NCBI GenBank assembly: GCA_002387735.1 | Contig: DGKJ01000062.1 | Location: 1 to 19,163 of the forward strand | Reading direction: 5' to 3' | DNA length: 19,163 nt | DNA from: Bacteriovoracaceae bacterium UBA4573 | Lineage (GTDB): Bacteria > Bdellovibrionota > UBA1018 > UBA923 | In this document: piece by piece, positions 1 to 8,108 of the stretch | How positions within the stretch are numbered: position 1 is the first letter of the stretch | How the letters are laid out: each line of letters starts with the position of its first letter | Program-made: the position numbers and the translations under genes | The notes under the pieces: generated by a model | The model's database searches: none | What the model was told of the DNA's origin: nothing | What the model saw: the letters and a program-made list of their open reading frames with translations, nothing else

Positions 1-92
1 ACCATGTATATCGTCAAGCAGTAACTGCTGCTGGGACTGGTTGCATGGCTGCATTAGATGCCGAGCGCTACCTTGAAGGCCTTCACGAATGA
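1..92 (+). CDS. trxB: Thioredoxin reductase, C-terminal fragment
   Basis: Only the last 29 codons are inside the window, read in the frame starting at base 3 and ending at the TGA at 90-92. The translation contains VYRQAVTAAGTGCMAALDAE followed by a short RYLEGLHE tail. This matches the C-terminal end of bacterial thioredoxin reductase, where the RQ-x-TAAG-x-G-x-MAA-x-DAE motif belongs to the FAD-binding domain. The enzyme uses NADPH to reduce thioredoxin in the cytoplasm. The active-site CxxC and the nucleotide-binding motifs lie upstream of the window. The stop overlaps the lysS start as ATGA, so the two genes are probably translationally coupled. Confidence 0.9.
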   Translation, partial: HVYRQAVTAAGTGCMAALDAERYLEGLHE

Positions 93-1639
93 AGAAACCA
101 AATATTTCTGACTGGAATGAGCAGATCGAAGTTCGGTTCGAAAAAGCCAACCGAATGATTGAAAAGGGAATCAATCCATTTAAAAACGGATTGACTCCAG
201 ACCACACCGCCGCCCAAATTCACCAGAAATATGGCGAACTCCCCAAGGAAAACTTAGAGAGTGTTGCTCCCAGAGCTTCGGTTGCTGGGCGAATCATGGC
301 GGTCAGAGATTTCGGTAAGGGTGGTTTCTTGCGCCTTCAGGATCGCTCCGGCCAGATTCAAATTTTTCTCTCTAAGGACGTGCTTTCAGCGGATGTGTTC
401 GATCGGTATAAAGAATTCACCGACTTGGGTGATATTGTTTATATTGAAGGGACAGTCTTTAGAACGAAAACCAATGAACTTTCGGTGCGTGCGGAACGTT
501 TTGAGTTTTTGACAAAGGCCTTGCGCCCGTTGCCAGAAAAATTTCATGGCATTTCGGATGTTGAGCTCCGATATCGTCATCGTTCTCTCGATTTGGTCAT
601 GAACGAAGCGGCTCGTAAAACTTTTTCGGCACGTACCAAGATAGTGGCCGCGATTCGCCGGTTTTTGGACGAAAGAGATTTTTTGGAAGTTGAGACACCG
701 ATGATGCATCCGATTGCTGGCGGTGCGGCTGCTCGCCCTTTTAAAACGCATCACAATGCGCTCGACATGACCTTGTTCATGAGAATAGCGCCAGAGCTTT
801 ACCTAAAACGGTTAGTAGTAGGTGGCTTCGAACGTGTGTACGAAATTAATCGCAATTTTCGAAACGAAGGCATCAGCATCAAGCATAATCCGGAATTCAC
901 CATGCTGGAATTCTACTGGGCCTATGCGACTTATGAAGAACTCATGACCATGACTGAAGAAATGATCCAGTATGTCGCACAAAATGTATTGGGGCGAACC
1001 GAGATTGAATACCAAGGAACGAAAATTGATCTCAAGGCTCCGTGGCAGAGGCTGCCAGTAAAAGAAGGTGTGGCGAAGTATTCTGGATTTAAAGACCTCA
1101 ATAAAATGAATGATCGTAAGGCCTTGATGACTTATCTTGATTCTAAAAAAATCGCATTCGATCCGAAATGGACCACCGGGGCTTTATTAATGGCCATTTT
1201 CGATGCTGAAGTGGAAAAGAACCTAATTCAACCGACATTCGTGACACAGTATCCTACCGAAGTTTCTTTCTTGTCGCGAAAAAACGAAAAAGATCCATCG
1301 ACGGTCGATCGTTTTGAACTATTTATTTATGGTCGTGAGATGGCGAATGCGTTTTCTGAGCTGAACGACCCTATCGATCAACGCGAGCGTTTTGAATCGC
1401 AAGCCAGTGCCAAGGCCGCAGGTGATGACGAAGCCTGCGATGTCGACGAGGATTTTTTATTTGCTTTAGAGCACGGAATGCCGCCCACTGCAGGCGAGGG
1501 CTTGGGTATTGACCGTCTCGTAATGCTACTTACTGATAACGCCAGCATTCGCGATGTGATATTTTTTCCACACATGCGGCCGCAAGCGCCCGTTAAAGCG
1601 GCATCCAATAGTGGGACGACTGATTCGTCGCAACCCTGA
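89..1639 (+). CDS. lysS: Lysyl-tRNA synthetase, class II
   Basis: This cytoplasmic class II synthetase charges tRNA-Lys with lysine using ATP. The N-terminal OB-fold anticodon-binding domain covers about residues 63-145 (VAGRIMAVRDFGKGGFLRLQ). The catalytic domain follows. Motif 2 is around residues 257-276 (FRNEGISIKHNPEFTMLEFY), GREMANAFSELNDP is at about 415-428, and motif 3 is GEGLGIDRLVMLLT at 469-482. The length of 516 residues is slightly above the usual 490-505 because of a low-complexity Ser/Thr/Ala tail of about 15 residues after FFPHMRP. The ATG overlaps the trxB stop by four bases (ATGA). The gene ends in tandem in-frame stops, TGA TAA. It is followed 18 bases later by the lolC-type gene, an adjacency I associate with deltaproteobacterial genomes. 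Confidence 0.97.
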   Translation: MKKPNISDWNEQIEVRFEKANRMIEKGINPFKNGLTPDHTAAQIHQKYGELPKENLESVAPRASVAGRIMAVRDFGKGGFLRLQDRSGQIQIFLSKDVLSADVFDRYKEFTDLGDIVYIEGTVFRTKTNELSVRAERFEFLTKALRPLPEKFHGISDVELRYRHRSLDLVMNEAARKTFSARTKIVAAIRRFLDERDFLEVETPMMHPIAGGAAARPFKTHHNALDMTLFMRIAPELYLKRLVVGGFERVYEINRNFRNEGISIKHNPEFTMLEFYWAYATYEELMTMTEEMIQYVAQNVLGRTEIEYQGTKIDLKAPWQRLPVKEGVAKYSGFKDLNKMNDRKALMTYLDSKKIAFDPKWTTGALLMAIFDAEVEKNLIQPTFVTQYPTEVSFLSRKNEKDPSTVDRFELFIYGREMANAFSELNDPIDQRERFESQASAKAAGDDEACDVDEDFLFALEHGMPPTAGEGLGIDRLVMLLTDNASIRDVIFFPHMRPQAPVKAASNSGTTDSSQP

Positions 1640-1657
1640 TAAGGAAAGAACTCCTAA

Positions 1658-2869
1658 ATGAGCTTGGTAGCAAAGATTGCTTTTCGGTTTTTAGGAAATC
1701 GAAAGTCGTCGAGTTTTGCGCCGTTCGTAGCTGCAATTTCGGTGTTTGGGCTTTGTCTTGGTGTTACTGCGCTCCTTGTTGTCACGAGCGTTATGAATGG
1801 ATTTGAGCGCGAACTAAAGCGCGCACTTACTGCTTTTCACGGGCACGTACTTATGTTCTCGCGTGCAGAGCCGGTACCAAATGCCCAGGCGATCGCAAAC
1901 GACATAAAAAAAACCTTCCCGCTCGTTAAAGAAGTGTCGCCCTACATTTTTGCGGAAGTCATGTTAAGCGCCAAAAAAGGCGTAGCTGGTTCGGTTGTCG
2001 AGGGTGTTGATCTCAAAACCTTCGATAAAGTTAGCCAAATGCCCAATCGTTTAAAGGAAGGGCGATTACCTACAGCGGGGGCTGCGACTGTAGAAATTAC
2101 CCTGGGCAGCGAACTTGCGCGCCGAATTGGAGCCCAAGTGGGAGGAGACGTTGTATTGACTGTGCCCTTCGCGAAAGAGGGGGGCGAACCCTTGGCACAA
2201 CGCTTGAAAGTCGTAGGCATCATGCAGCTAGGTATGTACGAGTACGACAACAAGTATGCACTGGTGGAATTATCTGAGTTGCAGAAAACTCTGTCTGTTG
2301 GGGATCGAGTAAATGCCTTTAAAATGCTCACGGCATCGCCTGAAAAAAGTATCTTGGTCACCGAAGGATTAAACGACAAATACGTTTACCCTCTACGAGC
2401 AAAGGACTGGACCTCTCTCAATCGCAATTTATTCTACGCGATTCAGCTCGAAAAAGTGGTGATTGCAATTATCTTGTTTGCCATCGTTTTAGTGGCGAGC
2501 TTCAATATTATTAGCACCCTCATGATGTTGGTCCATGACAAGAAGAGCCAAATTTCAATGCTGAAAGCCTTGGGGTGGAGCATGCGACGAACTTTCGCGA
2601 CGTTTTTGTTAATCGGTGGATTTATGAGCTTATTAGGTGCCATCGCCGGGTTTGCGCTTGCTCAAATGTTGTGCCGTCTGGTGCAGTGGAAATCGATTAT
2701 CGATTTGCCCCCCGAAGTATATTTTCTATCGAGACTTCCGGTGGAAATTCGACCTGCGGAGTGGGCGATAATTCTGCTGAGTTCAATCTTATTGGCTTTG
2801 GGCGCGACTTTGGTGCCTGCCTGGAAAGTTAGTCGAGAAAGTCCGGTGGAGGGGCTTCGGTATGAATAG
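1658..2869 (+). CDS. lolC: LolC/LolE-type lipoprotein-releasing permease
   Basis: This is the inner-membrane permease of the Lol ABC transporter, which lifts mature outer-membrane lipoproteins out of the inner membrane and passes them to LolA. About 403 residues is the normal family length. The FtsX/LolC topology is visible. One transmembrane segment lies near residues 22-46, before the conserved VMNGFERELK. A periplasmic domain of about 215 residues follows. Three further transmembrane segments lie near 264-292, 308-340 and 366-388, and the protein ends in the typical SPVEGLRYE tail. The stretch SQISMLKALGWSMRRTF between TM2 and TM3 is the ATPase-coupling loop. Only one permease gene is present beside lolD, so it may act as a homodimer (LolF-like) or pair with a paralogue elsewhere. 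I cannot decide between LolC, LolE and LolF. The stop overlaps lolD by 8 bases. Confidence 0.9.
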   Translation: MSLVAKIAFRFLGNRKSSSFAPFVAAISVFGLCLGVTALLVVTSVMNGFERELKRALTAFHGHVLMFSRAEPVPNAQAIANDIKKTFPLVKEVSPYIFAEVMLSAKKGVAGSVVEGVDLKTFDKVSQMPNRLKEGRLPTAGAATVEITLGSELARRIGAQVGGDVVLTVPFAKEGGEPLAQRLKVVGIMQLGMYEYDNKYALVELSELQKTLSVGDRVNAFKMLTASPEKSILVTEGLNDKYVYPLRAKDWTSLNRNLFYAIQLEKVVIAIILFAIVLVASFNIISTLMMLVHDKKSQISMLKALGWSMRRTFATFLLIGGFMSLLGAIAGFALAQMLCRLVQWKSIIDLPPEVYFLSRLPVEIRPAEWAIILLSSILLALGATLVPAWKVSRESPVEGLRYE

Positions 2870-3539
2870 CGAAATTGTGCTCGAAGCTCGTGGGGTTCAA
2901 AAGTCGTTCAAAAAAGGCAAACTTGTTATCCCTGTTTTGCGAGGAGTCGATCTCGCAATTAAAAGAGGGGAAACTGTTGCAATCGTAGGGGCGTCCGGTG
3001 CGGGAAAAAGTACCCTGTTACATATTCTGGGAACTCTTGAGGCACCGTCGGGCGGTCACGTGTTGTTTCAGGGTAAGAATATTTCTTCTCAGTCGGAAGA
3101 GCGACGATGTGAGTTTCGGAATCGACACATAGGATTTATTTTTCAATTTCATTATTTACTTCCAGAGTTCTCGGCGCTCGAGAATGTAATGATGCCGGGA
3201 TTGATTGCGGGTCGCCACGAGCACCAATTAAAGGCTGAGGCCTTGGCGCTCCTGGAAGAGGTTGGTTTGTCGCACCGAGTGCACCACAAACCAGGTGAGC
3301 TCTCGGGCGGAGAAAGCCAGCGGGTAGCGGTTGCGCGAGCTTTAATGATGAAACCAGATGTAATCTTGGGTGACGAGTTGACCGGTAATTTGGATAGTCA
3401 AAACAGTGAAATGTTGCTTTCGATGCTGCTAAGCATTAATCAAAGACATGGTGTGAGTGTCGTGGTCGTCACCCACGATCTTAAGCTTGCCGCAAGCATG
3501 GGGCGAACGATTACCATGCAAGATGGCAAATTAGTTTAG
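2862..3539 (+). CDS. lolD: LolD lipoprotein-release ATPase
   Basis: This is the cytoplasmic ATPase subunit that powers the Lol transporter, paired with the permease it overlaps by 8 bases. All ABC motifs are visible: Walker A GASGAGKS (residues 43-50), Q-loop FIFQFHYLLPEFSALENV (92-109, close to the LolD family FQFHHLLPEFTALENV), signature LSGGESQRVAVARAL (147-161), Walker B VILGDE (167-172) and the H-loop histidine in VVTHD (about 205). The 225-residue length fits LolD. The D-loop region reads DELTGNLD instead of the near-universal DEPTGNLD, so Leu replaces the Pro after the catalytic Glu. The family assignment is secure because the Q-loop is LolD-specific and the partner permease is adjacent. 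Confidence 0.95.
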   Translation: MNSEIVLEARGVQKSFKKGKLVIPVLRGVDLAIKRGETVAIVGASGAGKSTLLHILGTLEAPSGGHVLFQGKNISSQSEERRCEFRNRHIGFIFQFHYLLPEFSALENVMMPGLIAGRHEHQLKAEALALLEEVGLSHRVHHKPGELSGGESQRVAVARALMMKPDVILGDELTGNLDSQNSEMLLSMLLSINQRHGVSVVVVTHDLKLAASMGRTITMQDGKLV

Positions 3540-3540
3540 G

Positions 3541-3569
3541 TTGACGAAGGATTCCCCCAAAAATATAGA
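3541..3569 (+). promoter_or_regulatory. Candidate sigma-70 promoter for bamA
   Basis: TTGACG at 3541-3546 is separated by exactly 17 bases from TATAGA at 3564-3569. The -35 box matches the consensus at 5 of 6 positions and the -10 box at 4 of 6. It begins immediately after the lolD stop. Transcription would start near 3576, leaving a leader of about 20 bases before the TTG start of bamA. It would give bamA and the lipid A genes an expression route independent of trxB-lysS-lol. The assignment is by motif only. Confidence 0.5.
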
Positions 3570-3596
3570 TCTCCTAACAAGAAAGCATTCTTAAAC

Positions 3597-5933
3597 TTGA
3601 GTATACTTCGCGGTTTTTTGCAGCCTCGCCACCTTTTCTGGCCAGTCGCAGCGGGCATTTGCCTGTTGTTGGCTCTTGGCCGAAGTGTTTCCGCCGTTTC
3701 ATTCGGCGCGGGAGACACTGTCGGCGCCGTTCGTCAAATTCAGGTCGTTGGAAATAAAAAAATCGAAGTCGACGCAATCCTCGCTAAAATTAAAACCAAA
3801 GCAGGTGAGCCACTTTCACGCGCTCAGGTGAGTGACGACATTAGGGCCCTTCACGCGCTAGGGTACTTTGACGATGTTGCTTTTGATTGGAACGATGGAG
3901 TTGTTACGATCAAAGTATTGGAGCGACCGACGATTTCAAAAATTTCTTTCGATGGTAACGACCAGGTTTCCACCAGTGACCTCAAAGAAACTATTAAGGT
4001 TAAAGAATATTCGATTTTCGACGTAAACAAAGTCAAAGAAGATATTGCGCTGGTTCAGAAGCTTTACGAAGACAAGGGTTTTTACTTAGCGCGAGTATCG
4101 TACGAAACCAAAAAACTCGAAAAAGAAGGCGAAGTCGAACTTATCTATCGAGTAAGCGACTATGACAAAGTTCGTATTAAAAAAATCACCTTCATTAATA
4201 ATCAACGGTTCCCGGATGAGCGATTAAAAGCAGTTCTGCGCAATACTAAAGAAGGTAATTTCTTTTCCTGGATTTCTTCGACCGGGAATTTCAAAGAATC
4301 TGCGTTTAAACAAGACATGCAGATGCTCACCTACTACTACCTCAATGAGGGGTATGTTAAATTTCGCTACGAAAATCCGGTGGTAACGGTGAGCGAAGAC
4401 AAACGCTGGCTCTTTATTTCGATTTACGTAGACGAAGGGGAGCGCTACACGGTCGGGGAAATCGACTTCGGCGGCGACCTTCTGTTTGACAAAAGTGATC
4501 TTGCCCAAACCACTGAAATGAAGTCTGGTCAGTTTTTTTCGATTCAAAAAAGAAACGACGACATTCAAAAGCTCACGGAAAAGTACCAAGATCTGGGATA
4601 TGCATTCGTGAACGTGATTCCGAAGATGAATATTCGCGATGACGTGCGTTTGGTCGATATTCGATACGATTTTGAAAAAGGTGACATAGTACATTTCGGC
4701 GAAATTAATGTACTTGGTAACAGCAAAACACGAGATAAAGTAATTCGCCGGGAACTTCGTGTTCGTGAAGGCGAAAAATACCATGGGACTCGCTTAAGGT
4801 TGAGCCGCGAACGAGTTGAGCGTCTTGGCTTTTTTAACCCCGGCGAAGTTGTATTTAATACGGTAACTCGTAAAGACAAAAAAGACGTAGTTGATCTGGA
4901 AATTGGAATCAAAGAAAGATCAACCGGGACCGTATCTTTGGGTATGGGCTACGGTAGTATTCAAAAGTTTTTCTTAACGGGGTCTATAGCGGAAACGAAT
5001 CTTTTCGGCCGCGGTCAAAACCTATCGTTGTCGTTGCAATACGCGGCCGATCGCAAGTCGCGCTCTTTGAGCTTGGGCTTTACCGAACCCTATTTAATGA
5101 ATTCAAGGTGGAGCGCGGGATTTGACGTATTTTTAACGAGTTTCGTTATTCCCGATCGCTACTTGTTATTTAAAAAGGGATTTGATCTGCGCTTCGGGCA
5201 CCCACTCGATCGAATCGACGAAGACATGTACGCCTATCTCAATTACAAACTCGAGACGTTGGAGTTAGACGAAATCGATTCGAGATTTCCTGATCTTAAT
5301 GCAAACGATGATAGGGGCTCTTTGTCGGCTATCGGCATGTCGGTAGTTCGAGACAAACGAAACAATAGATTCGAGCCCACCAAAGGGAATTATGAAAGCC
5401 TTGGGGGGGAATTTGCTGGAGTTGGCGGCAAGAAAAACTACGCAAAGCTTTCGGGTGAGGCGCGATTTTATTACCCTCTTACAAGTGATTTAATTTTTCG
5501 AACTAAGTTTGAAGCGGGTCATATGTTTAAAACTACCGACGACAACATTCCCCCCGCGGAAAAGTTCTATTTGGGTGGTCCTAATAACTTAAAAGGTTAT
5601 CGGGCACTTTCGATTACTCCGAGGTCGGACCTTGGTCCGGATCGGGAAGGTACCCCGCTGGGTGGCGTAAGTGAGTTGGTTTATATTGCAGAAATTGAAT
5701 ACCCTCTCATTCGCGAAGCTGGTTTAAAGCTAGTGACGTTTTTTGATATGGGTAATGCGTTTGCTTCTTTTAGCGATATGCGCCGAATTGCTGGCTTGAA
5801 AAAAGACGTTGGGTTTGGCTTTCGTTGGTTTTCTCCTATAGGGCCCCTGCGGTTTGAGTGGGGATTCCCGATTAATCCAGGCAAGAATGACAGCAATGTA
5901 GAGTTTAACTTTTTCATTGGACCGCCCTTTTAA
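3597..5933 (+). CDS. bamA: BamA outer-membrane beta-barrel assembly factor
   Basis: BamA (Omp85 family) is the central subunit of the BAM complex that folds beta-barrel proteins into the outer membrane. At 778 residues, it has a signal peptide (about 1-33, LALGRSVSA before the cut) and five POTRA domains at roughly 45-110, 111-188, 190-281, 283-362 and 364-439. A 16-strand barrel occupies 440-778. The barrel end carries GFGFRWFSPIGPLRFEWGFP and the chain ends in phenylalanine. The loop-6 motif, usually (V/I/L)RG(F/Y), reads LKGY at 665-668. The start is TTG at 3597, the first start codon after the lolD stop, which lies in the same frame 57 bases upstream. Its ribosome site is weak (AAGAAAG, about 12 bases away), and the TTG at 3618 would also leave a complete signal peptide. 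The gene precedes the Skp-like chaperone, as in many Gram-negatives. Confidence 0.95.
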   Translation: MSILRGFLQPRHLFWPVAAGICLLLALGRSVSAVSFGAGDTVGAVRQIQVVGNKKIEVDAILAKIKTKAGEPLSRAQVSDDIRALHALGYFDDVAFDWNDGVVTIKVLERPTISKISFDGNDQVSTSDLKETIKVKEYSIFDVNKVKEDIALVQKLYEDKGFYLARVSYETKKLEKEGEVELIYRVSDYDKVRIKKITFINNQRFPDERLKAVLRNTKEGNFFSWISSTGNFKESAFKQDMQMLTYYYLNEGYVKFRYENPVVTVSEDKRWLFISIYVDEGERYTVGEIDFGGDLLFDKSDLAQTTEMKSGQFFSIQKRNDDIQKLTEKYQDLGYAFVNVIPKMNIRDDVRLVDIRYDFEKGDIVHFGEINVLGNSKTRDKVIRRELRVREGEKYHGTRLRLSRERVERLGFFNPGEVVFNTVTRKDKKDVVDLEIGIKERSTGTVSLGMGYGSIQKFFLTGSIAETNLFGRGQNLSLSLQYAADRKSRSLSLGFTEPYLMNSRWSAGFDVFLTSFVIPDRYLLFKKGFDLRFGHPLDRIDEDMYAYLNYKLETLELDEIDSRFPDLNANDDRGSLSAIGMSVVRDKRNNRFEPTKGNYESLGGEFAGVGGKKNYAKLSGEARFYYPLTSDLIFRTKFEAGHMFKTTDDNIPPAEKFYLGGPNNLKGYRALSITPRSDLGPDREGTPLGGVSELVYIAEIEYPLIREAGLKLVTFFDMGNAFASFSDMRRIAGLKKDVGFGFRWFSPIGPLRFEWGFPINPGKNDSNVEFNFFIGPPF

Positions 5934-5965
5934 GTATGTTTGAAAGAAAGTCGGAGGCTTAGTTT

Positions 5966-6478
5966 ATGGGTAAAAACATAGTTTTAGTATTGGCGATGGT
6001 CGCGATGGTTGGAGTTCCAGGGGCCGTATCTGGTGCCGAAATCAAAATCGCAGTTGTAGATTTGGCGAAGGCGCTTCAAACAGTCGAAGCGGGAAAAAAA
6101 GCTCGCGCAACGCTTGAAAAAGAATACAACGAAAAAAAGAAGAAATTTGAAGCTGAAGAGCAGGCTCTCACAAAATTGCGCGACGACATAAAAAAACAGT
6201 CACTTGCTTTGAGTGACGAAGCTCGTAAAAAGAAAGAGGGCGAGTTTCAAGAGCGCTTTATGAAGTATCAACAACAAGCCCAAACAGCCCAAGTAGAACT
6301 TCAGAAGAAAGAAGCCGAATTCACAAAGCCGATCGTAGAAAGGCTCCGAAGTGTTGTGGAAGACATCGGCAAGAGCAAGAATTACACCATCATTTTAGAA
6401 AAAAATGAAAATGGAGTGCTTTACTCTCAGAGCCAAGACGATTTGACTGACGAGGTCATCAAGACCTTTAATAAATGA
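5966..6478 (+). CDS. ompH: Skp/OmpH-like periplasmic chaperone
   Basis: This is a small exported chaperone of the Skp/OmpH family, which holds unfolded outer-membrane proteins in the periplasm on their way to BamA. The 170-residue chain has a clear signal peptide (about 1-24, cut after VSGA). A beta segment follows (IKIAVVDLAKALQTVEAGKK). A long Lys/Glu/Gln-rich coiled coil covers about 45-120 and forms the tentacle. The C-terminal half-strand region YTIILEKNENGVLYS at 140-154 is typical of the family. A strong Shine-Dalgarno sequence, GGAGG at 5953-5957, sits 8 bases before the ATG. The position directly after bamA and before lpxD is the conserved arrangement, which supports the call despite the low sequence complexity. 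Confidence 0.93.
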   Translation: MGKNIVLVLAMVAMVGVPGAVSGAEIKIAVVDLAKALQTVEAGKKARATLEKEYNEKKKKFEAEEQALTKLRDDIKKQSLALSDEARKKKEGEFQERFMKYQQQAQTAQVELQKKEAEFTKPIVERLRSVVEDIGKSKNYTIILEKNENGVLYSQSQDDLTDEVIKTFNK

Positions 6479-6479
6479 G

Positions 6480-7571
6480 ATGGTTCATTTTAAACCGATT
6501 CCCATTAAAGACCTGTTAGAGACGGTCACCGGTGAAGTTGTCGCTGGAGCACGTCACGATGGTTCATTGTCGGATGTAGTCGTTCGAACGCTTGTTGAGC
6601 CGGGAAGCTCCTCAGAAGCTGATTCAGCGGTAGCTTTTTTTATTTCGGAATCCTTTGTTCGATACTGGAACGAGTGCAAAGTTCAGGTTGCCGTAGTTAG
6701 TAAAACTCTTTGGCCAAAACTCGAGGCGCTCGGAATTCCCGACGGTCGAGTGGTCGTGCTTTCGCCCGATGCCTATCTTGGACTGGCTCGATTATCTAAG
6801 GTTGTCGTTGATCGTAACCCCGAACTTGATTGGGGCTCCAATTTGCCCGTCGCTGGTTCGAATAAACGACCCGCAAGCACTGTGGTTGACCCGACTGCCC
6901 AAGTTTCGGAAAGTGCCGCCCTCGGAGAGAATGTACGAATCGGGGCTCGCTCTAAAATTCATGCAGGGGTGGTTCTTGCGAATGGTGTAACCGTAGGTGC
7001 CGATTCTGAATTGTTTCCAAATGTCGTTGTTTACCCGCGCTGTGAAATTGGATCGCGAGTGCGTTTGCATAGTGGCGTCGTGATCGGTGCCGACGGGTTT
7101 GGGTACGCCCGAGGTCCCAAGGGATCCGAAAAAATCTACCACTTAGGCCGAGTGATTATTGGCGACGATGTGGAGTTTGGAGCCATGAGCGCCATTGATC
7201 GTGGAACTATTCGAGACTCCGTAGTGGAACAGGGCGCCAAGGTCGATAATTTAGTTCAGGTTGGACACAACGGGCATTTGAAGGCTCATTCGATCTTGTG
7301 TGCACAGGTGGGCTTGGCCGGAAACGTGACCATTGGTCGAGGGGCGATCTTGGCCGGAAAAGCTGGCGTAGCCGATAAGTTGGAAATTGGCGATGGAGCG
7401 ATCATCGGCCCAATGACAGGTGTATCGAAAGACGTAGAACCTGGGAAAGTTTTTATGGGGCAGCACATAGCTCGAGAAAAGAAGCAGTGGTGGCGCCTGC
7501 TCGCTTACTTCGATCGGCTCCCCGAATTATTTGAACGAGTAAAGAAACTGGAAAAAACACATGAACGTTGA
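6480..7571 (+). CDS. lpxD: UDP-3-O-acylglucosamine N-acyltransferase LpxD
   Basis: LpxD transfers a hydroxyacyl chain from acyl carrier protein to the 2-amino group of UDP-3-O-acyl-glucosamine, the third step of lipid A synthesis, in the cytoplasm. The 363-residue protein has an N-terminal uridine-binding domain (about 1-115). A left-handed beta-helix of hexapeptide repeats follows (about 130-325, for example the VRIGAR and VTIGRG type units). The catalytic histidine lies in NLVQVGHN (His263). A C-terminal helix (about 332-360) completes the fold. AIDRGTI around 238-244 is also conserved in the family. The ATG follows the ompH stop with one base between and has no clear ribosome site, so translation probably depends on termination-reinitiation. 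Its end overlaps fabZ by 11 bases. Confidence 0.96.
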   Translation: MVHFKPIPIKDLLETVTGEVVAGARHDGSLSDVVVRTLVEPGSSSEADSAVAFFISESFVRYWNECKVQVAVVSKTLWPKLEALGIPDGRVVVLSPDAYLGLARLSKVVVDRNPELDWGSNLPVAGSNKRPASTVVDPTAQVSESAALGENVRIGARSKIHAGVVLANGVTVGADSELFPNVVVYPRCEIGSRVRLHSGVVIGADGFGYARGPKGSEKIYHLGRVIIGDDVEFGAMSAIDRGTIRDSVVEQGAKVDNLVQVGHNGHLKAHSILCAQVGLAGNVTIGRGAILAGKAGVADKLEIGDGAIIGPMTGVSKDVEPGKVFMGQHIAREKKQWWRLLAYFDRLPELFERVKKLEKTHER

Positions 7572-8106
7572 TTGGTTTGAAATGACCCACGGGGGTCGTA
7601 GTCTTGGGGTTCATGAGGTGATGAACCTTTTGCCCCACCGCTACCCTTTTTTGTTGGTAGATCGAATTGTTGAAATTCGTACTCCGAAGCCCCTAAATTC
7701 CGGAATGACTGATAAAGAAATACTTTCGTTGCGCGAAGGCTCTACAGTGCACGCCATTAAAAACGTCACGCTCAATGAACCACAGTTTACTGGCCATTTT
7801 CCGGGTCATCCGATTTTTCCCGGAGTATTAACCATTGAGGCACTGTGTCAGACCGCTCTTTTTGTGACTGCGCCTTTTTTGGCCGCATCAAATAATGGGA
7901 AGGTTCCAAAGGTCGAAGTTGCATTAGCTGGAGCGGATGGATTTAGATTTAGAAAGCCGATTGTTCCGGGGGACCAACTCCACTTGAAAGTACGTCTCAA
8001 TAAAGTGATTGGGGCCATTTGGAGCTTTGAAGGTACAGCTGAAGTTGATGGTAAACTAGTAGCCGAGGGTGAGTTTATTGCGCATCTTTCGGTACTGAAA
8101 GGGTGA
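7561..8106 (+). CDS. fabZ: 3-hydroxyacyl-ACP dehydratase FabZ (with insertion)
   Basis: FabZ dehydrates 3-hydroxyacyl-ACP in fatty acid elongation. It competes with LpxA and LpxD for the same hydroxyacyl-ACP pool, which explains the conserved clustering. The hot-dog fold motifs are LLPHRYPFLLVDRI (23-36) and FTGHFPGHPIFPGVLTIEAL (76-95), with the catalytic pair His79 and Glu93. The length of 181 residues exceeds the usual 140-150. The excess is a short N-terminal extension plus an insertion of about 20 residues (about 41-61) between the first strand and the VHAIKNVTLNEP strand, where typical FabZ has a tight turn. The ATG at 7561 overlaps lpxD. An ATG at 7582 is possible but has no visible ribosome site. 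Confidence 0.93.
   Translation: MNVDWFEMTHGGRSLGVHEVMNLLPHRYPFLLVDRIVEIRTPKPLNSGMTDKEILSLREGSTVHAIKNVTLNEPQFTGHFPGHPIFPGVLTIEALCQTALFVTAPFLAASNNGKVPKVEVALAGADGFRFRKPIVPGDQLHLKVRLNKVIGAIWSFEGTAEVDGKLVAEGEFIAHLSVLKG
8098..8103 (+). promoter_or_regulatory. Ribosome binding site deciding the lpxA start
   Basis: AAAGGG ends 5 bases before the ATG at 8109, which is good spacing. A GTG at 8103 in the same frame overlaps this site and would add only two residues. I therefore place the lpxA start at the ATG. Confidence 0.6.
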
Positions 8107-8108
8107 AC

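Noticed and set aside
4224..4784. Open frame of about 186 codons on the minus strand opposite bamA
   Set aside because: BamA POTRA domains are clear on the + strand here, and the minus-strand translation has no coherent domain pattern.
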